From Staphylococcus sp. ACRSN (GTDB lineage: Bacteria; Bacillota; Bacilli; Staphylococcales; Staphylococcaceae), in assembly GCF_022346615.1 (NCBI RefSeq), contig NZ_JAKRNS010000012.1, positions 52,660-116,659 on the forward strand: 64,000 nt of DNA, given 5' to 3'. Every line of letters begins with the position of its first letter. The stretch's first letter is position 1. This document shows positions 44,425 to 54,023 of this stretch, one piece after another. Both the position numbers and the translations under genes were made by a program. Below the pieces are notes generated by a model. The model searched no databases. It was not told the DNA's origin and worked only from the letters and a program-made list of their open reading frames with translations.

Positions 44425-46353
44425 ATGATACTTTTACAATTAAATAATATTACCAAATCATTCGACGGGGAAGATATTTTCGACAATGTAGATTTAGAGG
44501 TAAAAACTGGTGAACGAATCGGTATTGTAGGACGTAACGGTGCTGGTAAATCAACATTAATGAAAATCATTGCAGGTGTCGAAGATTATGATTCTGGTCA
44601 TATTTCTAAAATTAAAAATTTAAAATTAGGTTATCTTACGCAACAGATGACACTAAACACAAATCAAACCGTAATTTCAGAAATGTCAAAACCGTTTGAA
44701 CATATTAAAAAAATGCAGGATGAAATGAAGGTAGAAACAGATTGGCTAGCACAACACGCTGAGGAATATGACACAGATATATATAAGGAGCATATTGCGC
44801 GCTACGAGAGTATTTCAAACCAATTTGAGCAACAAGAAGGTTATCAATATGAAAGTAAAATCAAAACCGTATTACATGGCTTGAATTTTAGTGAGTCGGA
44901 TTTTGAAAGACCAATTAATGATTTTAGCGGTGGTCAAAAAACGAGACTTTCTTTAGCTCAAATGTTATTAAATGAGCCAGACTTATTATTATTAGATGAA
45001 CCGACAAACCATTTAGATATGGAAACCACACAATGGCTTGAAGGTTACTTAAATTACTTTAAAGGTGCCATTATCATTATCAGTCACGATAGATACTTTT
45101 TAGATAAAATTGTGAATCAAATATATGATGTAGCACTGGGTGATGTTCAGCATTATATAGGTAATTACGGTCAGTTTATCGAACAAAGAGATAAATATTA
45201 CCAAAAAAAAATGCAGGAATATGAAAATCAACAAGCTGAAATTAAAAAATTAGAAACTTTTGTGGAAAAAAATATTGCTCGTGCATCAACAACTGGTATG
45301 GCTAAAAGTCGTCGAAAGATGCTTGAAAAAATCGAACTTATCAATAAACCCATGATAGATGCAAAAAGTGCTAATATTGAGTTTGACTTCGATCGTAATA
45401 CTGGTAATGATGTATTTCATATAAAAAATTTAACAATTGGTTACGAGGCCCCAATTACTTCTAACATTAACTTAGAAGTAACTAAAGGCGACCATATTGC
45501 TATCATTGGACCTAACGGAATCGGAAAATCCACTTTAATTAAGACATTAGCAGATATTCAGCCTAAAATTTCTGGGGACATCACAAAAGGTGCTAATTTA
45601 AAGATTGGATATTATGATCAAAAACAAGCCGAGTTCAAATCAAATAAAACCATACTCGATTATATTTGGGATCAGTATCCTACTATGAATGAAAAAGATG
45701 TACGTGCAGTATTAGGTAGATTTCTATTTGTGCAAGAAGATGTAAAAAAAATAATCAATGATTTATCTGGCGGCGAAAAAGCAAGACTTCAACTCGCATT
45801 ATTAATGCTAGAAAGAAACAATGTATTAATATTAGATGAACCAACAAACCATTTAGATATTGATTCAAAGGAAATGTTAGAACAAGCCTTAGTTAATTTT
45901 GAAGGAACTTTGCTCTTCGTTTCACATGATCGTTACTTTATCAACCAATTAGCGAATAAGGTATTTGATTTAGATACATCAGGTGGCACTTTATATTTAG
46001 GTGATTATCAATACTTTATTGATAAACTAGAGGAAAAGGAAGCGCTCAAAACAAAGCATGAGCAAGAACAGAGTAACCAACAAACAGTTGTGTTGCAACA
46101 AAATAATAATTATACTGACCAAAAGCAAATAAAAAAAGAACAACGACAAATTGCACGTAAGATAGAGCAATGTGAAGAACAAATTGAAAACTATGAATCA
46201 CTAATTAATAAACTAAACAATGAACTTACAAAACCTGAAATCTATTCAGATCCTGAAAAAGCGAACGAAATCGCCATTTCTAAATCAGATACCGAACAAA
46301 AGCTAGAACAGGTAATGTTCGAATGGGCAGAATTACAAGAATTGTTACAATAA
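44425..46353 (+). CDS. ABC-F family ATPase (YdiF-like)
   Basis: This 642-residue protein has two ABC domains and no membrane region. Walker A motifs are GIVGRNGAGKSTLMK and AIIGPNGIGKSTLIK. Signatures are FSGGQKTRLSLAQ and LSGGEKARLQLAL. A charged linker lies between the domains, and a coiled coil follows at about 560-640. ABC-F proteins act on the ribosome E-site, and this one is closer to housekeeping YdiF than to resistance proteins. GAGGTG lies 9 nt before the ATG at 44425. It is divergent from rex. Confidence 0.9.
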   Translation: MILLQLNNITKSFDGEDIFDNVDLEVKTGERIGIVGRNGAGKSTLMKIIAGVEDYDSGHISKIKNLKLGYLTQQMTLNTNQTVISEMSKPFEHIKKMQDEMKVETDWLAQHAEEYDTDIYKEHIARYESISNQFEQQEGYQYESKIKTVLHGLNFSESDFERPINDFSGGQKTRLSLAQMLLNEPDLLLLDEPTNHLDMETTQWLEGYLNYFKGAIIIISHDRYFLDKIVNQIYDVALGDVQHYIGNYGQFIEQRDKYYQKKMQEYENQQAEIKKLETFVEKNIARASTTGMAKSRRKMLEKIELINKPMIDAKSANIEFDFDRNTGNDVFHIKNLTIGYEAPITSNINLEVTKGDHIAIIGPNGIGKSTLIKTLADIQPKISGDITKGANLKIGYYDQKQAEFKSNKTILDYIWDQYPTMNEKDVRAVLGRFLFVQEDVKKIINDLSGGEKARLQLALLMLERNNVLILDEPTNHLDIDSKEMLEQALVNFEGTLLFVSHDRYFINQLANKVFDLDTSGGTLYLGDYQYFIDKLEEKEALKTKHEQEQSNQQTVVLQQNNNYTDQKQIKKEQRQIARKIEQCEEQIENYESLINKLNNELTKPEIYSDPEKANEIAISKSDTEQKLEQVMFEWAELQELLQ

Positions 46354-46365
46354 TAATTTTTATAT

Positions 46366-46407
46366 AAAAGAAGCTTGGTAAATTATTTTTACCTCGCTTC
46401 TTTTTTT
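46366..46407 (+). terminator. Terminator after the ABC-F gene
   Basis: The stem AAAAGAAGC with inner GGTAAA/TTTACC pairing is followed by seven T residues. Confidence 0.85.
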
Positions 46408-46456
46408 AGTGTAAATTTTTATTTTTTTATTCACACCAGAATGCCTATAACAAAAG

Positions 46457-46574
46457 CTATCCACAAAGTTATCCTAGTTATCAACAAGTAAAATGTAACA
46501 TATTTTATGTTTTACTTTTCAGAAAAAAGTCGATATCCACACTGTTAATAAAGTTTATCCACAACTTATACACG
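46457..46574 (+). promoter_or_regulatory. Cluster of six DnaA-box-like sequences
   Basis: In one orientation the region contains CTATCCACA (46457), TTATCCTAG (46469), TTATCAACA (46478), ATATCCACA (46533), TTATCCACA (46555, perfect consensus) and TTATACACG (46566). The surrounding 46408-46728 gap is about 320 bp and otherwise holds no gene that I can see. Clusters away from oriC titrate DnaA or regulate nearby genes in Bacillus. Confidence 0.6.
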
Positions 46575-46728
46575 ATTTGTTAATAAGTACGCACGTTCCC
46601 TATTGACTTTACATGATTTCGAATATTTATTATAACTGCCTTATTAAGCACATTGTATTTAAATAATTTACATGTCATAATTGATTTTCGAACCACTCAA
46701 GCAAATTTAGAAAGGATTGTGATTAATA

Positions 46729-48321
46729 ATGCCTACCATTTTATGGTTTTTTATCGCCTTTATTATAGCGAGTGCCATAATTGCGCTTATCACTAATATT
46801 ATTGTTAATCAAAGGCTTAAAAATGACATTAAAAGTTTATGGTCAAAGCGTAAACCACTAGAAACATTTGTACGACCTTATCGCCGTTATAGCTATCAAT
46901 TTGATACATTCAAATCAGAACACGAAAGTGATCAACTTATCGATAATAAAACATGGTCAGATTTAGATATGGATCAATTATTTCAAACACTTAATTTTAA
47001 TTTTACTTCTATCGGTGAGATGCGATTATATGCTACTTTAAGACAAATGTTTAAAATTGATAACGGTACACTCATTGATCGTTTTAAATCAAATATACAA
47101 TTTAGAGAGCAAATTTCTTTGCATTTAGCAAAAGTTGGAAAAGCAATTTATCCCCTTTTTCCAAATCAATTAACATACATAAAACGTAATAACTTTTACA
47201 TGGCTAGTACTTATTTTCCAATAATATTTCTTGCTTTTTCATTTTTCAACGCAAAGCTAGGCATACTACTTACAATAGCATCAGTTCTATTTAATATGAT
47301 TATTAGTGGTATGATTCGGAAAACATTCGATCAAGATTTGAATTCAATATTTTACACTTCCAATGTGATACGTCGCGCATTTGCTATACAAAAGATTGAT
47401 GGTTCTCCTAAGTTAAACGTTGATTTCAAACATTTTTTTATTGCACGTAAATTTAGTGGCTTATTAGGTCGTGCAAATTCAAATGATGACACATTTATGC
47501 TGATTATGTTAATCAAGTTAATTTTCATGTTCGATTATCACGTATTCCATCTTATTCAGAACAGTTTTAAAAAATATGAAATTGAAGTTATGGCATGTTA
47601 TGACTATATTGCAGAAATAGACAACCATTATGCTATCGCGTTATGGCAAGAGTCATTAGACGGTTATTGTATACCTGAAGCAACGAATACGCAGACCCTT
47701 TCCTTCGAAAATTTAACACACCCATTGTTAAAACATGCTGTACCTAATGACTTATTGATAGATAACCATATTCTTTTAACTGGATCGAATGCATCTGGTA
47801 AATCTACTTTTATGAAAGCAATCGCTTTAAATTTGATTATGGCTCAAACAATAAACACTGTAACTGCCAGCCAATTCAAATATAGTCCTGGGTTTGTATA
47901 TACATCTATGGTTAATCAAGATGACATTCTTTCTGGAGATAGTTATTTTATGACTGAAATTAAATCTATCAAACGTCTATTTGATTTATCGTTAACAGAA
48001 CATATTTATATTTTTATTGATGAAATTTTCAAAGGTACTAATACAACAGAACGTATTGCTGCATCTGAAGCAGTACTAAGTTACTTTGATCAACAAGATA
48101 GCTATACTGTCATAGCTGCAACGCATGATATAGAATTGTCATCCTTATTAGACACAAATTATGAAAATTATCATTTTAATGAGTCAATTTCAGATAATAC
48201 AATTGATTTTGATTACAAAATTAAATCCGGTAAGGCAGATACACGAAATGCTATCGAATTACTTAGAATCACTGATTTTCCAAAGTCTATTTACGAGCGT
48301 GCCAAATCAACAACAAAGTAA
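46729..48321 (+). CDS. MutS-family ATPase with N-terminal membrane segments
   Basis: This 530-residue protein has a membrane helix at the N-terminus (PTILWFFIAFIIASAIIALITNIIV) and another hydrophobic pair near residues 165-190. A C-terminal MutS ATPase domain has Walker A LLTGSNASGKSTFMKA and Walker B IYIFIDEIFKGTNTTERIA. It lacks the mismatch-recognition domain of MutS. Relatives in Firmicutes are uncharacterised. AGAAAGGA precedes the ATG. Confidence 0.82.
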   Translation: MPTILWFFIAFIIASAIIALITNIIVNQRLKNDIKSLWSKRKPLETFVRPYRRYSYQFDTFKSEHESDQLIDNKTWSDLDMDQLFQTLNFNFTSIGEMRLYATLRQMFKIDNGTLIDRFKSNIQFREQISLHLAKVGKAIYPLFPNQLTYIKRNNFYMASTYFPIIFLAFSFFNAKLGILLTIASVLFNMIISGMIRKTFDQDLNSIFYTSNVIRRAFAIQKIDGSPKLNVDFKHFFIARKFSGLLGRANSNDDTFMLIMLIKLIFMFDYHVFHLIQNSFKKYEIEVMACYDYIAEIDNHYAIALWQESLDGYCIPEATNTQTLSFENLTHPLLKHAVPNDLLIDNHILLTGSNASGKSTFMKAIALNLIMAQTINTVTASQFKYSPGFVYTSMVNQDDILSGDSYFMTEIKSIKRLFDLSLTEHIYIFIDEIFKGTNTTERIAASEAVLSYFDQQDSYTVIAATHDIELSSLLDTNYENYHFNESISDNTIDFDYKIKSGKADTRNAIELLRITDFPKSIYERAKSTTK

Positions 48322-48364
48322 CATTCATATTTAAACCAATTAGAATATGAATAACTGTATTAAT

Positions 48365-48409
48365 AAAAAAGTAGCAATCCTATTTAAATATGAGGATTGC
48401 TACTTTTTT
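48365..48409. terminator. Bidirectional terminator
   Basis: The 17-bp stem AAAAAAGTAGCAATCCT and its complement lies between two converging genes. Confidence 0.9.
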
Positions 48410-48467
48410 AGTTTCTAAATTATAATCGTAACTAAACGTACTATATTAGCTATTAAGCGAGACGTAC

Positions 48468-48890
48468 CTATTCGGCATTAATCATCCAAGTCACACCAAA
48501 TGGGTCATTAAACATACCATAAAGCTCTGACCATTCTGTTTTGCCTAATGGCATTGTAACTTCACAACCCGCTTCTACTGCTTTATTAAAGAATTCAATC
48601 GCGCTTTGTTTTTCAGCTTCATCAGATTGGCTAAATGTAAATGTTACAATCGCACCACTGTTATCAATTTTTTTATTTTTCCAAGTATCACTACAATAAA
48701 ATGTTTCGCCAAATATTTCAAAAGTAGCATGCATTGTAAACTCAGCATCTACTTTATATTCTTCCGGCATGTCGTCGAACATTGCATTGTCTCCACCTAA
48801 ACGCTGAATGTTTGTTGCACCTAAATGTTTTTCATAAAAATTCAATGCAGCTAAACTATTTTGAAAATTAAAATACTGAACTGATTTCAT
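48468..48890 (-). CDS. VOC-family (PhnB-like) protein
   Basis: This 140-residue protein has the glyoxalase-like fold: YFNFQNSLAALNFYEKHLGATNIQRL at the start, MHATFEIFGETFYCSD in the middle, and WSELYGMFNDPFGVTWMINAE at the end, which is typical of the 3-demethylubiquinone methyltransferase-like or PhnB group. Its substrate is unknown. The ATG at 48890 follows TAGGAGG. An upstream reading from 48944 adds 18 unlikely residues. Confidence 0.8.
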   Translation of the reverse strand: MKSVQYFNFQNSLAALNFYEKHLGATNIQRLGGDNAMFDDMPEEYKVDAEFTMHATFEIFGETFYCSDTWKNKKIDNSGAIVTFTFSQSDEAEKQSAIEFFNKAVEAGCEVTMPLGKTEWSELYGMFNDPFGVTWMINAE

Positions 48891-49033
48891 AATATAAGTC
48901 CTCCTAATATCCAACTTTTTAAAATTAATACAATGGTAAACCATTTAACATTATTTTATACCACTAAATTATTAATACCCATTTCCTACACCTTTAAAAT
49001 ATAAATAGCAGTTCTATTTATGAGGATATAAAT

Positions 49034-49067
49034 AAAAGGATGGTTTACAGTAACTGTAAACCATCCT
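49034..49067 (-). terminator. Terminator after tsaD
   Basis: A 15-bp near-perfect inverted repeat, AGGATGGTTTACAGT and its complement, ends the tsaE-B-rimI-tsaD operon. Confidence 0.85.
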
Positions 49068-49099
49068 GAAATTTCAATAATATAACAACACGCCATATA

Positions 49100-50122
49100 T
49101 TATTTTGAAAATAACTCAATATCTATATTTCCAAATCCATTTAATGACATATCAGCAAAACGATTTTCTTGATATAAAAAATGGCCTGCTGCGCCAATCA
49201 TTGCTGCATTGTCAGTACATAATTTTGGGTTTGGTATCGATAATTTAATATTTTCAGCCTCACAAGTAGTCGATAAAGACTGCCGTAAGCCTTTATTACT
49301 TGCAACTCCGCCAGCAACGATAAGTTGATCAACATGATATTCCTTACATGCTGCAATTGTTTTTCCGACCAATACTTCTACAACACTATTTTGGAAACTT
49401 GTTGCTACATCTGCTTCAACAATATTTTCACCTTTTTGTTTTAGATTATGCAATTTATTTATAACTGCACTTTTCAATCCACTAAAACTAAAATCATAAC
49501 TACCTTTTTCTAACCATACGCGTGGAAATTCATATACATCTGCACCTTCTGCAGCTAATTTGTCTACTTGAGGTCCACCTGGATAACTTAACCCTATAGT
49601 TCTTGCTACCTTATCATAAGCCTCACCCACTGCATCATCTCTTGTTTCACCAATCACTTCGAAATTTAAATGATCTTTCATATAAATTAACTCAGTGTGA
49701 CCACCAGAAACAATGAGTGCAATTAGTGGAAATTGAAGTGGCTTTTCTAAATGATTAGCATATATATGCCCAGCAATATGATGTACAGGTATTAAAGGTT
49801 TATCATAAGCAAATGCTAAAGCTTTCGCTGCATTAATGCCTACTAATAGTGCTCCAATCAATCCTGGACCTTGAGTTACTGCAATTGCATCTACTTCATT
49901 CATGGTAACTTCCGCTTCTTTTAACGCTTCATCAATTGTTGTCGTAATACCTTCAACATGATGTCTACTGGCAACTTCGGGTACTACACCACCAAATCGC
50001 TTATGACTTTCTATTTGGCTAAGCACTATATTACTCATGACATTATTACCATCTTTAATTAAACTTACACTTGTTTCATCACAACTTGATTCTATTGCTA
50101 ATATTATTGTCTCTTTATTCAT
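49100..50122 (-). CDS. tsaD: tRNA t6A threonylcarbamoyltransferase TsaD
   Basis: This 340-residue enzyme transfers threonylcarbamoyl to A37 of ANN-decoding tRNAs. The metal-binding motif is [12 protein letters not shown] near residue 111. [15 protein letters not shown] near the start and [12 protein letters not shown] near residue 272 are ASKHA-fold motifs. It overlaps the end of rimI by 8 bp. It works with TsaB and TsaE in this operon, and TsaC is elsewhere. Confidence 0.97.
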   Translation of the reverse strand: MNKETIILAIESSCDETSVSLIKDGNNVMSNIVLSQIESHKRFGGVVPEVASRHHVEGITTTIDEALKEAEVTMNEVDAIAVTQGPGLIGALLVGINAAKALAFAYDKPLIPVHHIAGHIYANHLEKPLQFPLIALIVSGGHTELIYMKDHLNFEVIGETRDDAVGEAYDKVARTIGLSYPGGPQVDKLAAEGADVYEFPRVWLEKGSYDFSFSGLKSAVINKLHNLKQKGENIVEADVATSFQNSVVEVLVGKTIAACKEYHVDQLIVAGGVASNKGLRQSLSTTCEAENIKLSIPNPKLCTDNAAMIGAAGHFLYQENRFADMSLNGFGNIDIELFSK

Positions 50123-50579
50123 TTAGATTCACCCACATGACTAACGCATCCTCGCCTTCACCGTAATAGTTTTTACGTTTTCCTCCATATTGAAAACCTA
50201 AATTTGTATACACATGTCGTGCTACTGCATTTTCTACTTTTACTTCTAAACTCATAACTTCACATTTCGTTTGTGCATAGTTCATAGCGTATTTTAATAA
50301 AAGTTGTCCTAATCCATAGCCTCTGTATGCATTATCAATAGCAACTGTAGTAATTTGGGCTTGATCAACCACAATCCACATACCAATATAACCAATTACC
50401 TGCTGATTAAATTCCATTATAAAGTAATTTGCAAATTCGTTTTGTTCGATTTCATGATAAAAAGCATCAATTGACCAACTACTATCATTAAAACTAATTC
50501 TTTCGATATCAAATACTTGTGGCACATCTTCTTTTGTCATTAATCTAATATTTAATGCTTGTTCTGTTGGTTTAACCAA
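50115..50579 (-). CDS. rimI: Ribosomal protein S18-alanine N-acetyltransferase
   Basis: This 154-residue GNAT protein has the acetyl-CoA loop [23 protein letters not shown] and [20 protein letters not shown]. RimI-type genes are typically located between tsaB and tsaD. The start is a TTG at 50579, overlapping tsaB by 28 bp. A later in-frame ATG (MTKEDVPQ) is possible but would remove the first GNAT strand. Confidence 0.88.
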   Translation of the reverse strand: MVKPTEQALNIRLMTKEDVPQVFDIERISFNDSSWSIDAFYHEIEQNEFANYFIMEFNQQVIGYIGMWIVVDQAQITTVAIDNAYRGYGLGQLLLKYAMNYAQTKCEVMSLEVKVENAVARHVYTNLGFQYGGKRKNYYGEGEDALVMWVNLNE

Positions 50580-51214
50580 TTTCTCTCAGCCTCTGATATT
50601 TTAATATAGTTTGGTGTGAATTGATGAATATCTTCTGGTTCACCAATCATATCTTTCATATACTTAGCTTGCGGTAAATTAGGTACACACTTACCATCTA
50701 ATAATTCTTGTAAATGATCTGTATCTGGACCAACAAATGTATAGTCTAAGGATAATTCATGTAGTTGCTCTAGCAATGCTTCTATAGGAATATATTGATC
50801 CTCTATTACATTTACAAGTTCATCGTTAATCTTTTTATATACACCTGCATATACCGCTTCTCTTCTTGCATCAAATAAAGGTACAATTAAACCTTTTTCG
50901 TTTTCAAGTGTAGCTGCTAATGCTTTCAATGAAGAAACACCATATAATTCAGCATTTAATGCATATGCCAAAGTTTTGGCAACTGTTACTCCGATTCTTA
51001 AACCTGTATAAGAACCTGGTCCTTTTGCTATGACTATAGCATCTATATCATTTTTTTCTATATCACTATCCGCTAAAACTTGCTGAATTGAAGGCATCAA
51101 TTGGATAGAATGATTCTTTTTAATATTTGTATTTATTTCACTCAACACTTGTTTGTCGCGTACTACAGCGACTGATAAAGGTTGATTGGATGTATCAATC
51201 AATAGATAATTCAC
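50552..51214 (-). CDS. tsaB: tRNA t6A biosynthesis protein TsaB
   Basis: This 220-residue partner of TsaD has NYLLIDTSNQPLSVAVV at the start and GPGSYTGLRIGVTVAKTLAYAL near residue 72, which is the family signature. It overlaps tsaE by 20 bp and rimI by 28 bp, indicating tight coupling. Confidence 0.95.
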   Translation of the reverse strand: MNYLLIDTSNQPLSVAVVRDKQVLSEINTNIKKNHSIQLMPSIQQVLADSDIEKNDIDAIVIAKGPGSYTGLRIGVTVAKTLAYALNAELYGVSSLKALAATLENEKGLIVPLFDARREAVYAGVYKKINDELVNVIEDQYIPIEALLEQLHELSLDYTFVGPDTDHLQELLDGKCVPNLPQAKYMKDMIGEPEDIHQFTPNYIKISEAERNWLNQQNKH

Positions 51215-51656
51215 GTTCCACTGCCTCCTTTAAATTTTTATAATATTCGCCTTGTGCCTTTAGTTCAATTACTCTTTCATTTTCTGTAATTGTATTTATC
51301 TGTATTGTTAAATGAGTTGTTGGCAAAAAGTCAGTGATAAATTCACTCCATTCAATAACAATGACCGCTTCATCAGCAAAATATTCTTCAAAACCTAAGT
51401 CATCATCAGAGCCTTCTAGTCTATAACAATCCATATGATGTAATTTGAGGTTTGTCCCCTGGTATGATTTTATTATATTAAAAGTCGGAGAATTAATATT
51501 TCTGCGAACACCCATATGCTTACCAATAAATTGAGTAAGTGTCGTTTTTCCTGCGCCCAAATCCCCATTTAACAGTATTAAATCCTGTGCTGCTAAATGC
51601 TTTGCTAATATTGAGGCAAAACGCTCCATCTCATCTAAATTTTTTATTTTAATCAT
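51195..51656 (-). CDS. tsaE: tRNA t6A biosynthesis ATPase TsaE
   Basis: This 153-residue P-loop ATPase has Walker A LLNGDLGAGKTTLTQFIGK near residue 32 and VIVIEWSEFITDFLP near residue 95. It cycles the TsaBDE complex. It is the first gene of the operon. The ATG at 51656 has AAAGGAGT 7 nt upstream, and an ATG two codons earlier is too close to that site. Confidence 0.94.
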   Translation of the reverse strand: MIKIKNLDEMERFASILAKHLAAQDLILLNGDLGAGKTTLTQFIGKHMGVRRNINSPTFNIIKSYQGTNLKLHHMDCYRLEGSDDDLGFEEYFADEAVIVIEWSEFITDFLPTTHLTIQINTITENERVIELKAQGEYYKNLKEAVERELSID

Positions 51657-52002
51657 CTTCATACTCCTTTACACAACGGCATTAAGATTGCACCTTACTA
51701 TTTTATAAACTTTCACATGACTTACTAAATTGATTCTCCATATTAGTAAATCATACAATCAGCATTTATCATTTAAAATAATCACTATACAAATACCATT
51801 GCTTTTATTGTACTATCTTTCATTTTATTCTATTTATTTCAATGAATAATCACTTGAATAAAATGAGTGAATTACATTAACCACTGTATATATTAGAAAG
51901 CACAAATCAGAATGTCTAATAAATTAACTCTTATAGTTTAACAAATTTTAACGTACATTACTTCATCATAGTATAACTATTTCATTGAATTGTATTTATT
52001 TG

Positions 52003-52017
52003 AATTGTAAGAAAATT
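52003..52017. promoter_or_regulatory. CodY-box-like sequence
   Basis: AATTGTAAGAAAATT matches the CodY consensus AATTTTCWGAAAATT at 13 of 15 positions. It lies 12 bp upstream of the -35 of the ilv promoter. CodY represses ilv-leu in S. aureus when branched-chain amino acids are plentiful. The remaining 51657-52000 gap shows nothing else recognisable. Confidence 0.6.
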
Positions 52018-52028
52018 ACAAATAGTTA

Positions 52029-52057
52029 TTGACATCAACACATCGATGTAGTAAATT
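52029..52057 (+). promoter_or_regulatory. Promoter of the ilv-leu operon
   Basis: TTGACA at 52029-52034 and TAAATT at 52052-52057 are separated by 17 nt. The spacer contains the perfect 10-bp palindrome ACATCGATGT (52040-52049). Transcription would start near 52064, about 65 nt before the leader peptide. Confidence 0.75.
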
Positions 52058-52129
52058 TAATTTATCAAATTTTTAGATATTTCTAACAAATCAAAAAATA
52101 TACCATTCTTTCGAAAGGAGCATAATAAA

Positions 52130-52198
52130 ATGATGCCATGTACAAAGCAATATCAACCGACAACTTCAAATATTTTAGTCATTTTATTATGCTCGTAG
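52130..52198 (+). CDS. ilvL: ilv leader peptide, 22 residues
   Basis: GAAAGGAG lies 9 nt before an ATG that opens a 22-residue peptide ending in NILVILLCS. Six consecutive codons are Ile, Leu, Val, Ile, Leu and Leu, the three end products of the operon. Ribosome stalling at these codons would steer the downstream RNA fold. Comparable leader-based attenuation is known for S. aureus ilv-leu. Confidence 0.85.
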   Translation: MMPCTKQYQPTTSNILVILLCS

Positions 52199-52296
52199 GA
52201 CTGGAACTTTAGTAAAAAATTTACTAAGTGTTTAAGTCCTCTTTCTAGTTGAATGGGACTTTAAAACGTCCCAATTATTATTGGGACGTTTTTTTA
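52197..52296 (+). promoter_or_regulatory. Ribosome-mediated attenuator of ilv-leu
   Basis: Competing segments are visible: AGGACT (52197) with AGTCCT (52235); AAGTCC (52234) with GGACTT (52256); GGGAC (52255) with GTCCC (52268); and the terminator AACGTCCCAAT (52265) with ATTGGGACGTT (52280), followed by seven T residues. The first pairing overlaps the leader stop codon. Pairing at 52234/52256 or 52255/52268 would prevent the terminator. Confidence 0.8.
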
Positions 52297-52322
52297 TTTT
52301 CAATTTTATGGGGGAATCAAAC

Positions 52323-54011
52323 ATGAGAAGCGATATGATCAAAAAAGGAGATCATCAAGCTCCAGCAAGAAGTCTTTTACACGCTACAGGTGCATTAAAA
52401 CAACCTACCGATATGAATAAACCTTTCGTAGCAATCTGTAATTCCTATATCGATATTGTCCCAGGACATGTTCATCTTAGAGAATTAGGAGACATAGCTA
52501 AAGAAGCAATTAGAGAAGCAGGTGCGATTCCTTTTGAATTTAATACTATCGGAGTTGATGATGGTATTGCCATGGGACACATTGGAATGAGATATTCTCT
52601 TCCATCACGTGAAGTAATTGCAGATGCAGCTGAAACAGTAATAAATGCCCATTGGTTCGACGGCGTATTTTACATCCCAAACTGTGACAAGATTACACCA
52701 GGAATGTTGTTAGCATCCGTCAGAACAAACGTACCGGCTATTTTTTGTTCAGGTGGTCCAATGAAAGCAGGTTTATCTACTGAAGGTAAAGCTTTAACTT
52801 TATCATCTATGTTCGAAGCCGTTGGTGCTTTTAAAGATGGTTCTATTTCAAAAGATGAATTTTTAGATATGGAACAAAATGCCTGCCCTACTTGTGGTTC
52901 TTGTTCTGGTATGTTCACAGCAAACTCAATGAACTGTTTAATGGAGGTATTGGGATTAGCATTACCATACAATGGTACAGCACTAGCAGTTAGTGAACAA
53001 CGAAGAGAAATGATTAGAGAAGCTGCATTCAAATTAGTAGATAACATTAAAAATGATTTAAAACCTAGAGATATCATCACTGAAGAAGCAATTGATGATG
53101 CATTCGCCTTAGACATGGCTATGGGCGGCTCTACAAACACAGTATTACACACATTAGCAATCGCTAATGAGGCAGGCATTGATTATGACTTAACAAGAAT
53201 CAATGAAATCGCTAAAAAAACACCTTACCTTTCAAAAATTGCTCCAAGTTCATCCTATTCTATGCATGATGTTCATGAAGCAGGTGGTGTTCCAGCAATC
53301 ATCAATGAATTATTTAAAAAAGAAGGTACCTTACATCCAGATAGAATTACTGCTACAGGTCAAACATTACGTCAAAACAACGAAAATAAAGAAATACTGA
53401 ATAGTGATGTCATCAGACATTTGGATAATCCTTATGATAAACAAGGTGGCCTATCAATTTTATACGGTAACATCGCTCCAAACGGTGCTGTAATAAAAGT
53501 TGGTGGTGTTGATCCTTCAATCAAAGTATTCAAAGGTAAAGCAATTTGTTTCGATTCACATGATGATGCTGTTGAAGCAATTGATAATCATACTGTCAGA
53601 GAAGGACATGTAGTCGTAATTCGATATGAGGGTCCTAAAGGCGGACCAGGTATGCCAGAAATGTTGGCCCCTACTTCTTCAATCGTTGGACGAGGATTAG
53701 GTAAGGACGTTGCCTTGATAACAGATGGTCGTTTCTCAGGTGCCACAAGAGGTATTGCTGTAGGTCACGTATCACCTGAAGCAGCAGCTGGTGGTCCGAT
53801 TGGATTAATCAATGATGGTGATGAGATAACAATTGATTTAACAAATCGAACATTAGATGTCGAAGTTCCAACTGAAACTTTAGAAGCTAGAAAACAAGAC
53901 TTAAAACCATTTAAAGCAAAAGTAAAAACTGGTTATCTTGCACGTTATACAGCATTAGTAACAAGCGCAAATACGGGTGGAATTATGCAAGTACCTGAAA
54001 ACCTTATTTAA
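52323..54011 (+). CDS. ilvD: Dihydroxy-acid dehydratase
   Basis: This 562-residue iron-sulfur enzyme makes 2-keto acids in Ile and Val synthesis. The cluster Cys motif is [21 protein letters not shown] near residue 190. The [22 protein letters not shown] region is near residue 460. The ATG at 52323 follows GGGGGAA, and the longer in-frame reading from 52281 lies in the attenuator. It is the first structural gene of the operon. Confidence 0.97.
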   Translation: MRSDMIKKGDHQAPARSLLHATGALKQPTDMNKPFVAICNSYIDIVPGHVHLRELGDIAKEAIREAGAIPFEFNTIGVDDGIAMGHIGMRYSLPSREVIADAAETVINAHWFDGVFYIPNCDKITPGMLLASVRTNVPAIFCSGGPMKAGLSTEGKALTLSSMFEAVGAFKDGSISKDEFLDMEQNACPTCGSCSGMFTANSMNCLMEVLGLALPYNGTALAVSEQRREMIREAAFKLVDNIKNDLKPRDIITEEAIDDAFALDMAMGGSTNTVLHTLAIANEAGIDYDLTRINEIAKKTPYLSKIAPSSSYSMHDVHEAGGVPAIINELFKKEGTLHPDRITATGQTLRQNNENKEILNSDVIRHLDNPYDKQGGLSILYGNIAPNGAVIKVGGVDPSIKVFKGKAICFDSHDDAVEAIDNHTVREGHVVVIRYEGPKGGPGMPEMLAPTSSIVGRGLGKDVALITDGRFSGATRGIAVGHVSPEAAAGGPIGLINDGDEITIDLTNRTLDVEVPTETLEARKQDLKPFKAKVKTGYLARYTALVTSANTGGIMQVPENLI

Positions 54012-54023
54012 GGAGTGAGAACA

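Noticed and set aside
52281..52322. Earlier ilvD start
   Set aside because: It would lie inside the attenuator terminator. The ATG at 52323 has a GGGGGAA site and gives the standard 562-residue enzyme.
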